Of a DNA stretch of 64,000 bases, positions 23,031 through 34,946 are shown one piece after another. The notes under the pieces were generated by a model that saw only the letters and a list, made by a program, of their open reading frames with translations, was not told the DNA's origin and did not search any database. Each line of letters begins with the position of its first letter. Position 1 is the first letter of the stretch. The stretch is from Hymenopus coronatus (taxonomy: Eukaryota > Arthropoda > Insecta > Mantodea > Hymenopodidae), in NCBI GenBank assembly GCA_030762935.1, contig CM060895.1:29936501-30000500 (forward strand), given 5' to 3'. The translations under genes and the position numbers were made by a program.

Positions 23031-25570
23031 AACCAACTAAAAATTGCCAGTGTGACTGACTGTTGCGTAGCAGGTAAAAGATTAATCTTGAAATTGTTAT
23101 ACACCGCTTGTGAACCACACTGTAGGTACCTATATCAGATTATGGCTGCTCCACATAATTACCAAACTTCCGCATAGCACTCACTACCCAGCGCTATTTC
23201 ATGTACAAGCAATTCGCAACAAGTACTCGCCGTTATAATAGCAACTGTTTCGGAAATACAAACAAGGGGAATTCCGTTAGAGTTCGGCCGATACGATCTA
23301 AAATGCATTATCTCTACAGAAACAGGAGTCTTGCAACGAAATGTTGCCCCTCCCAAAAATGTTGCTGAACTGCACATATCTCGTACTACTGACATTCCCA
23401 AGGTTTTGGAAGCCGTCTTAAGAGTGAATTCCTATCAAGTCCATCAGGCTGGACCGGGGTTGAGGGAGAGGGGAAATAAATTAAGGATATATCTAAATGT
23501 GTGTGCTATGTTCATGCAATAAAATGTGTTTTAAAAGCTTGCAATATTCTATAATATCTCAACTTCAGTATCAAAATACGCGTACATGAAACTATTATAC
23601 ATGAAAGTTCATCCTAAATTGACTCAAAGTATGTCACAAACAATGTTACGTGGTTTGCGAAAATATTAGTAAGGCCCATTCAATAAATTCAAATCAATTT
23701 AAGCATTACATACAGTTTAACTGAAATACATATCGTTCATTGTTTTTCGAAATGTTTGCTATCAGCAGACATTCTCCTCGCTCAGCTTCGCTGTTTGTCC
23801 ATCTTATGTTACGATTAATTTTGAAGCTAAAGCCGAGTGGAAGAATTTTCAACAACTTTTGCTACCATGCCTCTGAATTGTTAAGTGTGCTTCGTTAGAG
23901 GAGGCAGGGCATTTTAACTTGAGAAATTTCTAATTGTAATTTATATATTCTTGTTTTTCCGATTCTATTCTTGATGAAAGTGTATGAGACGGCGTAAAGG
24001 GCAAAGATGGGGAACAGATTGTTCGTATCAGATCTGCTGCGTGTGGCGGCACTTGATTAAGCCGCCTCTCCCTTCCACTGTCTCAAATGCTGACTAAAAT
24101 ATACTTTTTGTTTCTTATTTAATTTATTTTATTTTCCTAGAGCGGCAATGGAGCTCTTAGGGCTCCGCAAAGTACAGGTTGGGAAATGTGTATTAAATTC
24201 TGAGCGGCAAGAAGGTCCCTTACTTGGTATCCACAGTTTGATAATAAGAGTATGTCTAATTAACGCATGTGCAGTTCGGCCGCCTCCTTTGAGGAACCCA
24301 CTAGTTGTTTTAAAAAGACAATGCCTTTTGCAGTCCTTTCTGCTGAGTTGCTACTTATAATCACCGCTATTTTTAGAGCAGCTTTCTCTCTAAATACAAA
24401 ATGTGAATTTGGAATTTTGGCAACTGAGATTCCATGTGGAGTCGACAGGAGTCCCTTCCTTAAAATCAAAGTTGCTATTGATCTTCAAAGACAAGGATAG
24501 TAGTTTCCCGTTTCTGGGGCGAGGAGATGGAAGCGCACATTTCCTTTGTGTAACAACTGCACTCGCATTCACTACTTTACCATCACCTTACAAAGTCTCC
24601 AACAGAGAAATATTATGAACAGCTCTCTCCCATGAAGACGGAGGGCGTAGAAACGTGGTTCTGGTTATAGAAAAAATGAATAAAATTATGCAACATATAA
24701 CAGGTAACTGACACTATTACACAACCATTTAAACTTACGAATGCGATGAAAATGATGTGCAAAAACTCTACCTGCATGCTCTACATGTTGAGCAATTTAT
24801 TGTGGTTTCAGGTAACTCAGCAAACAAATTGCTTGCTCTCAGCAAGAAGATCTGGATAGTGTTAATGCCAGTGATACAAGAGGGAGGTTCGTCCTATTTT
24901 CTCGTTGTCCTTCCTGCCGTTCCCGTTCTAACGTAGATTCATTTCAACATAGTAGGCACCTATTAGCGTGGCTCTGTTCTATCTGCCAGGCTATCTCACG
25001 AAACGCTGCATTTGGTGGGAAATTTTACACAGAAGCGTTCTGAACCTTTAAAATATTTCAATTTTCGCTGCAAACTGAACAAAATTAACATTACACTTTA
25101 TGGAGAACATTCAACAAATTGATGACCTTTTGGACGACTTCCTTGCTCACGTCCGGAGCTGAAACATTATGAATAAGAGCTGAAGGATAATTCGTCCATA
25201 CTTCAGGTTTTTAACTGACAAGATTAAAAATTAGGGGCATAGTATAAGCAGAATCTTCTAAAATTATACTATTTTTAGGATTATTTCCCAAATGCTCACA
25301 GTAATCAATTGTATTAATGCAACCCTACTATTTTCGTCAGAAAAAAATTCGGATTTGAAATTAAATGCTGTACCTACCCATTTATGTTATTTTTTCTCAA
25401 CCAGTTATACTCAGGGTTGTTGGTTTGCCACGCTATCGCGCGTACATCCACTGATGAGGTCGAATCCAATCACCCACTCCACGCATGGCCTGAGCTTGTA
25501 ACGTTCGAGCGCCTGTAATTAACATGGAGTTTATTTTTTCTCGCATTAGCAAATCTATTACGGATTTTAC
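23031..25570. other. unassigned region with possible decayed coding patches
   Basis: Two patches have a coding-like look. On the plus strand at 23178-23480 an open frame reads VLAVIIATVSEIQTRG, and then GVLQRNVAPPKNVAELHISR. On the minus strand at 24469-24262 another reads AVIISSNSAERTAKGIVFLK, and then KEAAELHMR. The two share a weak 'G-(V/I)-L----P--(V/A)AELH-(S/R)R' pattern, which might mean a common decayed mobile element in opposite orientation. I cannot name it. The remainder is AT-rich with no window repeat. Confidence 0.3.
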
Positions 25571-26056
25571 TCAAACTAGCGAGGTCCTTAACCAATTGGG
25601 AAATCCATTTGATTGAGAAGTAACTGCTGCTGGCTTGTCAGTCTCACTTAAACAACGAGATGAGATGACATGCTGACCACATGACCTACCCAATACTGCC
25701 CTCTGCCCATGATGCTTTATGTGAACAGAAAATGCAGCGGTGTAAGTAAACAGTGGTCCCCATAGGATATCGCACCATGAAGGGATAGGGAAATCTGGAA
25801 TTTTCCCAATAGAGTTTCTAGCTTCACTACCGATCAGAGTAAAGGAGGTAATGCATTCGATGCAAATAACTCGATGATGAAGTTTTGGCGGAATTATACG
25901 TGATTTGAAATTCTCCTCCAACCTGGAAAAAGGATATTCGGAAAAACAATGTGTACAGAGGAGGGATACGAAAATATAGCTTTCAAAGCATTTATACTGA
26001 AATTTAAAAAACAAAAAAACAACAAAAAAAGCCGAACAAAACTGAATGAAAACCAT
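25571..26056 (-). other. 161-codon open frame, unrecognised
   Basis: It is the longest non-repetitive open frame in the window. The N-terminal third (from 26056) is low complexity and AT-rich and reads as a hydrophobic stretch. The C-terminal two thirds lack any motif I know. Start context, splice sites and codon bias do not argue for a gene. It may be chance or an exon fragment. Confidence 0.2.
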
Positions 26057-26072
26057 TTTAATTGATAAAAAA

Positions 26073-26575
26073 TCTTATGTGTTATATTCAAATTACTCTC
26101 TCTACCTGTTTAACAAACTACTCTTTAAAAGAACTCATTAGTTTGCATACTTCACGTTAATCGAGACACACATTTGCATTATCTCTTTGTGGATATAATG
26201 AAAATGGACTATGCTAAAGCAATATTCAAATCGCTTAAGAGCTGGTCGTTTTAACGACTTCCCATTTAAGAAAAGTGTAAGTAGATCTACGCACATAAAA
26301 GGGTCTCAAGCCTGATATTTGGGCAAAATAACCAGTCTTTCACGCCCAATATAGAATGGGATGTTGAACCGTAGCTGTTAAAAAGCAGTGTCTATTTCAT
26401 ACACGGAAACTGATAGGGAACTTTTTCTAAGGATCTCATCTTTTTTCGTTTATTCAGGAAGTCTCAAATGGTGTATTTACAGTGAAATCTCGGTATTGAT
26501 TTTTTTAGGTGGATTGCAATATCTTCTCTACCTATCATGTACGTGGTAGATAAATATAAGAGAAGTCGATATCTA
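26073..26575 (+). repeat. PAL-H copy, internally replaced by SINE-B
   Basis: The 5' part runs from TCTTATGTGTTATATTC to 'cccatttaagaaaagtgtaa'. The 3' part resumes with 'actttttctaaggatctcat' and ends with the hairpin 'tctacctatcatgtacgtgg'. The middle of the element, CA core included, is missing. Confidence 0.7.
26285..26375 (+). repeat. SINE-B 3' part
   Basis: It shows 'cgcacataaaagggtctcaa', gcctgatatttggg, and then 'ctttcacgcccaatatagaa' and tgggatg. This is the same 3' body as in the copies at 52 kb. The head is absent, so either insertion was 5' truncated or a recombination removed it. Confidence 0.65.
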
Positions 26576-27105
26576 TGCGAACATACATTTTCAAATTTCA
26601 GGAGCACTCACAAATTGACAAAAAACGCTTGACGGGCTCGATAATCATAAGATAAGGCATTTTCGGTCAATGAATTAATATAAATGTTATAAACACATTG
26701 AAAGTACGTAAGCAGACCCAGAACAGTGAATTATCCATTAAACATCTTTATAATTCTGATGAAATGAGGACCAGCCAGATGATTCAACTATTAATCTATT
26801 TTTGGGCTTCATTCGGATCGGGAGAGACCTAAAAGCAGACTATTGGAAATCCCTTTTAAATAACAATAAGAGAACGAAAGTAAAGGAACTATAATGTAAT
26901 GTCACACAAATTCCAAGAGCAGGTTGTTGAATATAGCGACAGAATTAAATGCCTCATTTGAGCGAATTCTTAATGTGAGTTGAAGGGCTTTTATTATTTT
27001 CTTGACTACTTAATAGTTGGAAGAAGCGTTGCATTCTACCCTAGAATTTGCTAAAGAGATTTTCCAGAAAAATACTGTTTTGAGGATCCTTGAATATATA
27101 AAAAA
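26576..27105. other. AT-rich sequence, nothing recognised
   Basis: No repeat or coding frame is identified in these 530 bases. Confidence 0.45.
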
Positions 27106-27972
27106 TCTGATGTGATTCTTTCACATGACTTTCTCTATATCTCTGCAACAAATTTTTGTTAAACAGTTTATGCTTCTATTTACTTCATGCTAAGTTAAGA
27201 AAAAATTAACAGAAATACTCTTTATTACTTGCTTCCCTATAAGTAAAAGCGAAATAAGGGAGTAACATAGGTTAAAGTGATAGCAAAAGATGGTTGCTAT
27301 GTGACAGAAGTTCCTTTGTTTGTGTTGACAAATTCCTGTACGAGAAAAGTATAAGTTTTAAGGCTGAAACAAAAAACAAGGAACATCTAAAAAACGATCA
27401 ACTCCAGGAAAAAAAATGTATATAGCATAAATTGTGGGTTTTAATGTGCTCTGCATATTTTGTGTGGTAACTTTTTGTCTATCTCTTACGGTTCACCAGT
27501 TAACAAAATTCCGTAAAATTCATCCAGAATAAAGTAGTCTTCAGAGGCTATTCCCAGAAAATTCAAGATATACCTAAATATTATTTGTCAAGTATATATC
27601 TTTAATATATGATATTTTAATCAAAATCGTTAGAAACATTTTTTAGAAAATCAAAATTTTGGAAAATTGTTACATGTGAAGGGTAGTTGGGGGTGGGTTA
27701 TTTTCTTGAAAATCTTCGTGTCGCATCCTTGGAAGATACTGAACTTAAATATAAAGTTTGGTATTTAACGGTCTTTTCGTTTTTGAGCTATGCTGTCCAC
27801 AGACACACACACACACAGACAGACAGACACACGGACATTTTTCTAAAAATGCTTTTTTTTGGATTCAGGTGGTCTCAATACATGTATTTGCGGTGAAATC
27901 TCGGTATCGAATTTTTGGGTACAATGCAATACCTTCTCTACACACTATGTACATAGTACGTATAGAGGAAGT
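27106..27972 (+). repeat. PAL-H copy, left arm of an inverted dimer
   Basis: It is near full length. Its 3' hairpin CACACTATGTACATAGTACG (centre between 27950 and 27951) is not followed by the usual AAAGTAAAAA. The hairpin runs directly into the second arm as 'tatagaggaagtactgtatt'. Confidence 0.85.
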
Positions 27973-28641
27973 ACTGTATTCCACTCAAAAATTTGATACC
28001 GAGATTTCACCGGAAATACATGTTTTAGGACCCCCTGAATCAAAAAAAAAAATTCTTACAAAAAGGTCCGTGTGTGTGTCTGTCTGTCTGTCTGTCTGTG
28101 TGTGTCTGAATATATTAAAATATATTAAAATATCATATATTAAATATATATACTTGACAAATAATATGTATATCTTGAATTTTCTGGGAATAGCCTCTGA
28201 AGACTACTTTATTCTGGATGAATTTTACGCAATTTTGCATAACTGCTAAACCGTAAGAGATGGACAAATACTTACCACACAAAAATATGGAGCACGTTAA
28301 AACACACACTTTATTGTTATATATTTCATTCGTGGAGTTGATCGCTTTTTAGATATTCTTTGTTTTTGGTTTCAGCTTTGAAAAACTTACTTTTCTCATA
28401 TAGAAATTTGTCAACTCGTGTCCATAGAAACAAAAGAACTTCAGCCACATAGCAACCAGCTTTTGACTATCACTTTAACCTATGGCACTCCCTTATTTCA
28501 CTCTACTTACAAGGAAGCAAGTAATAAGACTATTTCTGCTAATTGTCTCTCGATTAGCATGAAGTAAATAGAAGCATAAGCTTTTTAACAATAATTTGTA
28601 GCAGAGATGTAGAGAAAGTCATGTGAATGGCACGCATTAGA
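27973..28641 (-). repeat. PAL-H copy, right arm of the inverted dimer
   Basis: It reads from 'actgtattccactcaaaaat' through the conserved box to the 5' end, 'cgcattaga', followed by TTTTT. Its core contains a (GTCT)n run (28077-28098). The block between the core and 'catatattaaatatatatac' is deleted (about 170 bases compared with the reference). Confidence 0.85.
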
Positions 28642-28879
28642 TTTTTAGACAATATTCATGCGTGTGCGTATAACTGATGAATTCGTCTTCATTCTGTATG
28701 ACTTTTGTAAAATTGGTATTCAGTGTGAGTGGCAAAATCTTATTTATATGTGTAATTCTCGTTAAAGCACACAATTTAGGTCAAATAAAAATTGATGAGC
28801 GGTTTTTATCATTAAGATTTTTTTTATATAGGTTTGAATTTAAAAAGAAATGTAGTTTTTTCTTTATTTCTTTGTTTTT

Positions 28880-28996
28880 TTTTTACTTTCTCTGCTGCAT
28901 ATAATAAGCATTGTATTCACCCAACAATTCGACGTCAAGCTTTGCCCATAAATATATGTTTTAAGATCCCTGAATTCCCCAAAGGCGCGCACGCGC

Positions 28997-29043
<47 letters not shown>

Positions 29044-29715
29044 TGAAGGAACAGCATAAATAAAAAAATTAAATACCAAACTTGATATTTAAGTTCAGCA
29101 TCATCCAAGAATGCGACAGGGTAATTTCAAGAAAATCTGGCACTTCAAACTTCCCTTTACATGGAACATTTATCTATTTATTTTAGAACAAGTTCATGAC
29201 ACATTAAATGTAAATCTTAATTTTCTGGGAATAGCATTTGAAGTCCTCTTCATTCTGGCTGATTTTGCCTAACTGGTAAAGTGTAACACAAAAATCTTGC
29301 TACACAAAAAGGGTATAGGTATGTCTTTGAAGCATACAATTTAAGGCAGATTTTCTTTTCAGTTAACCATTTCCGAAATATGTTTTGTTATTGATTTAAA
29401 TGTCTAATACTTGCATTTTTTTTTTTCCAAATTGGAAGTCATTCATTTTTTTCTTTCTTTCTTTATTTAAATCTTGGTCATCAAGGAGAACGGAATTTCA
29501 ATACTATCACAAAGCGACCCGCTCGCTCTTAAGAATGAACTATCGCTTTAGCCTAGTGTATTCACCCATTTGCGATTTACTTACAAGTAAATGTAAGTAA
29601 AATGTGTAATAAAACCATTTCTATTAATGTTTAGTTAGATTAGCATGAAGCAGATAGAAGAATTATTTTTGTAAGAATAGTTTGTTGAGAAAAGCACGTG
29701 AATGTTATATATAGG
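28880..29715 (-). repeat. PAL-H copy
   Basis: The 3' end is 'ttttactttctctgctgcat', with the palindrome lost. The core is a GC/GT-rich run: gcgcgcacgcgcgtgcg and then (GT)n to 29043. The 5' end is eroded near 'cacgtgaatgttatatatag'. Confidence 0.75.
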
Positions 29716-29965
29716 ATTTTTTTTCACGTGGAAAGTCACTATTGGTATTTTTTCGTGCAAGGAAGATAATATTTCAAAGCCATCATATAGGGGCTCTCTT
29801 TTTAAAAATTTGACTACCTCTTTAGAATGCTCTATCTTTGTACATTAACAACAAAATGTGTAATTAAAATTAATCTCTATGATCAAAAAGAACACAAAGA
29901 AATAATGTTTTGCAAGAATAATTATACAAGAGTGAATAGATAAGATGTGAATACAGCTCATCAGA
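29716..29965 (-). repeat. PAL-H 5' fragment
   Basis: It contains 'tttgactacctctttagaat' and ends 'cagctcatcaga'. It lacks the 3' two thirds and lies between two longer copies of the same orientation. Confidence 0.5.
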
Positions 29966-29971
29966 TTTATT

Positions 29972-30816
29972 ATTTTCTCTAGCACATAGGTATAACGTAC
30001 ATAATAAAGTACTTCTTGTTTTTCACCTGAACATCTTACACAGTTTTCATCGGAAATGCACGTGTTTAGAATCCCTGAATCCCCCCTCTAAATTATGTTT
30101 AGAAAAATGCCCTTTTGTGCGTCTGTGTGTATGCGGGAGGGGCCATTGCATAAAAATAAAAAGTCCGTTAAATTGGTATTTAAATTCAGTATCTTCCAGA
30201 GATGCGACACAAAGATTTCATGAAAATCCTCCCTCCCCCAACCACCCTACATGGAACATTCTTGCTAAAATGTTGGTTTTCTCAAAATTAGCTCTCACAA
30301 TTTTGATTAATTTCCATATGTTTAAGATATTTTCATGATAAACAAAATGTGTATCTTGAATTTTCTAAAGACCTATTCTGGTATAACCAGAAAACCATAA
30401 GAGATAGATAAAAACTTACCACACAAAAAATACAGATCTCGCTAACAAAATTTGCCATGTCCATTTTTGTAGAGCTTACCATTTCCAAGATATCCCTTGT
30501 AACTGGTTTCAATTCTAAGCTGCTTAAACTTTTCGAAAACGGGAAGTCGTCTTTCGTTTCATACCGCGTTTGGTTTACTCCTAGACGAATTAGAACCGAA
30601 TTTCAATTGTTTCACACAGCGATAGCTTTTAAATGATATGGCTACCTCTTTAGTTTAGTGTATGCCCTTTGTCCCCTTCTACCTACAAAGAAACGAGTGG
30701 TAAGACAATTTCTGGTAATGTTTACCTCGATTGGCATGATAAAGGTAACTGAAATCTTTGTAAGAATAGTTTGTTTGTAAAAGGCAGAGAAAAGCATGTG
30801 AATGGAATACATCAGA
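29972..30816 (-). repeat. PAL-H copy
   Basis: It runs from 'ttttctctagcacataggta' to 'aatggaatacatcaga'. The core is reduced to 'gtgcgtctgtgtgtatgcgg'. The box is recognisable as 'catcggaaatgcacgtgttt'. Confidence 0.8.
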
Positions 30817-31640
30817 TTTTTTATTTTTACGGCTGTTATCTATCCAGTTCCAAGTTCAACTTGACGACGGAATAGAATATGAAGGTGCCAGGTTTCTTCA
30901 TACAGAAACAATTAAGTCGTTTTTCTTTGTGATCTCCAGACAACGTCTTGTAGGCAATGGCAACAGGAACTTATCTAGACTTCCGCTCACAACTGCTCTT
31001 TCCTTTTCTAATCAACTCTACTGCTCGGCAGCCATAAAGGCTATTTTCAAATTTAATTCACCGTGCTGCTCCAAGCCGGTCAACCAGCTTGTGACGTACA
31101 GTGCAAAAAATGCACCAGGTTGTGACGTCACGGGGTAGTTGGCGCGTAAAAGGGTTGACCTTAAGCTTGACCTACACGCCGTCCACAAAGTGAACAGGCT
31201 TACAATCAAGCTACAATAATCCGCGCATGAGAGAAATGTGTGAGCTACTCCTACACGCAGTAATCATTTTCACTAATGGGAACCTGCTTCAGGGCAACAG
31301 AATTATTGCGATTTAATGAAAGGTCAATGCATGCAATGATATTTTGTACCTCACACTATTACATTCATTCTCCAAAGAACCAGGATCGTGCGGAATCTAG
31401 TATTTCTTTAGGATGCGAATATATCAAATTTCAAAAATACACAATTTGAGTTCGATCCATTTGAAATTTTAATATAATAATGAAGATGTAATGTAAAATA
31501 TTTAGACATTTTAGTTAGTTCCATGCTAGAGAAGCTGACTGTTTGTTTTTTAGTTTTTGTTTACTTTTTGAAACATTGCTGTTTAATAGTTGCAATGTAA
31601 AACTTTAATAGTTCGTAGTCGGATTATCCTACCCGTATTT
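30817..31640. other. unassigned sequence, locally GC-rich
   Basis: The 30930-31220 part is richer in GC and CpG than its surroundings. It carries a CRE palindrome and a TGACCT direct repeat (in 'gttgaccttaagcttgacct', near 31152-31172). Open frames on both strands overlap here without recognisable products. It might be a decayed LTR, promoter or exon. Confidence 0.3.
31123..31130. promoter_or_regulatory. CRE-like palindrome TGACGTCA
   Basis: It is a perfect CREB/ATF consensus. A second half site, gtgacgta, lies at 31091-31098. No core promoter is obvious nearby, so function is uncertain. Confidence 0.35.
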
Positions 31641-31955
31641 TGGGCTGACACTCCCCCTAGGACTTCAAGCCTATGGGTCTAAAGCCTGTCGGGGAGTCAA
31701 TGGCACGAAGCTACAGAATGGAGAACCTGGAACGAGTGGTCGACCCGTAGTCAGGCATGAGCATGAGGAAGTGGATAGTATTAAATGAAAACGAAATGGA
31801 TGACAGGAAATGTGATGATGAAGCAATTAGTGGAATGAGTGATGGGGGAAACCGGAGGACGCCGCCTCGTCCACCACAAATCCCACGTGCGAGCGCTTGG
31901 AATGAACCCAGGCCGCCTAGATGGGAAGCGAGCGGTCTAACTACTCAGCCCTCTG
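31641..31955 (-). repeat. SINE-C, full length or nearly so
   Basis: On the minus strand the head reads 'gtagttagaccgctcgcttc', and then the B-box-like GGTTCATTCC, 'ggatttgtggtggacgaggc' and 'tccggtttcccccatcactc'. The body extends to 'agcttcgtgccattgactcc'. The plus-strand frame of 67 codons inside it is an artefact. Confidence 0.65.
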
Positions 31956-32383
31956 TTTAATAGTATGTTGATAAATAGCACTCATGCATTTGTAATTATC
32001 CTGCTAGTTTGGGAAAACATAATTGTTAAAACATTTACACAATGAAGCATTATTGTTTAATGATACCATAACTAAGAATGTTAAAAGCCCATGTTATTTA
32101 TAAGGAGGTGTATAAATGTGAAACTGTTTGAAAATGAGAATGTCCCGAAGAAACGTGTGTGCCTCATATTCAGGAGGTTCCAAGTTCCAATTTCGGTTAC
32201 CGGAATTAATTTGTATAGGTTTCTGCCTTATCCTAAGAAGTCGAGTGTTGGGTAATTTTAAATCCGTCATTTTACGCATTTAATTCCTTGTCTGATTCAT
32301 GTTAAAGGAAATTAACTTCAAGTAGAGGGAGGGACAGACTTTAAAACGATAACGCTGAAATAACATCGTTCCTGTTTAAAAAA
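31956..32383. other. AT-rich sequence, nothing recognised
   Basis: No repeat or frame is supported. The minus-strand frame at 32094-32279 has no recognisable product. Confidence 0.4.
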
Positions 32384-34055
32384 CTCAGATTTTCCACTCT
32401 CACGACTTTCTTTACTTCCTGTAACAAATTATTGTTAAAAAGCTTTTTCTTATATCTACTTCAAACTATTGAGATATACATTAGCAGAAATCGTTTTATT
32501 AAGTTTGCTTCCTTGTAAGTAGAGGGTAAGTGAGGGAACAGACTAGGCTAAAGCGATAGTCAAATCTTTTAAATACTAGCTGCTATGTGATTGAAATTGT
32601 TTCTTTGCATGGACAGGAGTTGAAAATTTGTATGAGAAAACTTGAAGTAATTTAAGCCTGAAAACATAACAAGGAAATCTCGGAAATGATCAACGCGAAG
32701 AAAGAAATGTGTGACACAAATGGTGTGTTTTAATGAGATCTACATGCATTTTTTGTGTAATACGTTTTTGTCTATCTCTTATGGTTTAACACTTATGCAA
32801 TGAGTCGTTCAGAATGAATAGGTCTTCAAGAAGTTCTTCCCAGCAAATTCAAGATACACATTTTATTTGTCATATAAATATCTTGAATATGCGATAGTTT
32901 AATCAAAATCGTCAAGAGCCATTTTTAGAAAATTCAAAATTTTTCCATGTAAAGGGTAGTTTGGGGTGGGGAATTTTCTTCAAAATTCATGGCGCATCCT
33001 TGTTAAACTTTTCGTTTATAAGTTATCGTGTTCACAAATACACGGACAAACAAACACACCCACACACACATACACACACGGACCTTTTAATAAAATTCTG
33101 ATGTGTTCCATTCACATGATATTCTCTAGCTGTTCCAGAAACAACCCTTCTTTACAATAGATTATTCTTTTATGTAAACGAGACAAACATTGGCAGAAAT
33201 GATCGTATTACTTGCTTCTATGTAAGTGAAAGGGATGTAAGGAAATAAACTGGTCAAATCTTTTAACAGCTATCGCCATGTGAAACAATTCAAGTTCAGT
33301 TCTCTATTGCATTTCTGGGAATGAAACAAAAGAGATGAAACGACTTCCCGCTTGAGTTTAAGTAGCTTAAAATTGAAACCAATAACAACGAATATCTCGA
33401 AACGGTTAACTCTATATAAATAAGTGTATTACATAAATTGTATGTTTTAATAGGATCTACATTCAGGGTGTGGTAAGTCGGTCTCTCTCTCTTACGGTTT
33501 ATAAGTTACACAAAATTAATCCACAATGAGATTTTCAGAAACTATTCCGGAAAGTTCAAGATAAATATTTCTTTTTCATGAAAATATCTTAAACAGATTT
33601 CATTTTAATCATTTCAGAGAAAACCAAACTTTCCGAAAAATGTTCAATGTAAAGGGTAGTTGGGATGGGAGAATTTTCTTGAAAATCTTCGTGTCGTATC
33701 CTTGGAAGATACTGAACTTAAATACAAAGTTTGGTATACCCGACTTTTGTTTTTGAGCTATGCTGCTTACAGAAAACACATACACACCCGGACATGTTTC
33801 TAAAAATTGTTTTTTTTATTCAGGTGTCTAAAAATATGTATTTCCGGTGAAATCTCTGCATAGCATTATTGGGTGGAGTACAATACCTGCTCTACCCATT
33901 ATGTACATTGTACATGTGTGCTAGAGAAGATAAAAATGTTTGACACAAGGGACCCTCGAACGTGCATTTCCGGTGAAATCTCGGTATCGAATTTTTGGGG
34001 AAAGTGCAATAACTTCTGTACCTATGTATTATGTACTATGTAGAAAAAGTAAAAA
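32384..34055 (+). repeat. older PAL-H copy split by a younger one
   Basis: The first part runs to 'acacacacggaccttttaat' (33090). The last part (33937-34055) continues with 'ttgacacaagggaccctcga', the conserved box and 'gaaaaagtaaaaa'. Together they make one element in the correct order. Confidence 0.85.
33097..33936 (+). repeat. PAL-H copy nested in PAL-H
   Basis: It is 840 bases. Flanks are aataaaaTT|CTGATG on the left and GAT|AAAAATG on the right. It interrupted the outer copy just after its GGACC block. The hairpin is imperfect (attatgtacattgtacatgt). Confidence 0.85.
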
Positions 34056-34339
34056 GCATTTAACGCGTATACTGCTCCTCTGTAACTAATTTAGTATTTT
34101 AATATTCCTGATGCCATCTCCTGAGGTCATCACATTAAGAATTATATTCCAATTTTTAAATTATTCTCTTTCTATAGAAATTATCTTATTTCTACAAGCA
34201 ATTTGTATATGCTTAGAGATTATACTAGGATGGCTGTAAGTCCCGGGCCCCTAAAAAAACAGTATTTAAAAAAATTGTTTTTACTTCATTTCTCAAAATA
34301 ATCTCCAGAAAGAGTAATACATTTGTCATATCGGTGTTC

Positions 34340-34906
34340 TAATTGAATTAAATAATCTGTGTAGAGCGATTAATAAGGCCCTAAAAATAGCTGTTTACCG
34401 CATCAATGACCTCCTCGTTGCTGTGAAATGTTCGTCCTCCAAGAAAGTTTTTGAGGTTTGGGAACAGGTGGTAGTCACTGGGTGCTACATTTGGCGAACA
34501 GAGTGGATGTTCGAGCAATTCAACTTTAATTCGCACATTTTTCCCCCTTGCAATGACTGAACGATGGGCCGGAGCATTGTCATGATGAAACAGGATTTTT
34601 TTTCCTTTTCCTTTTCACCTCATCGCTCAAATGCTGCAGTAAGCTTGCGTAGTAGTCACCTGTGATTCTTTAACTCTTTAACAAGTAATCAATAAAAATA
34701 ATTCCCTGTGCATCCCAGAAAACACTTGCCATAACCTTGTTGGCTGACAAAATTGACTTTGCATTTTTACTTTCTCTATACGCACTATGTACATAGTGTA
34801 TAGAGAAGGTATTGCACTCCACCAAAAAATTCGATACCGAGATTTCACCGGAAATATGTTTTAGGGTCCCCAATATCCAAAAAAAAGCATTTTCACAAAA
34901 AGGTCC

Positions 34907-34946
<40 letters not shown>

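Noticed and set aside
25100..25165. A 20-codon open frame starting MENIQQIDDLLDDFL
   Set aside because: It is too short and isolated, with no repeat or promoter context to support translation.
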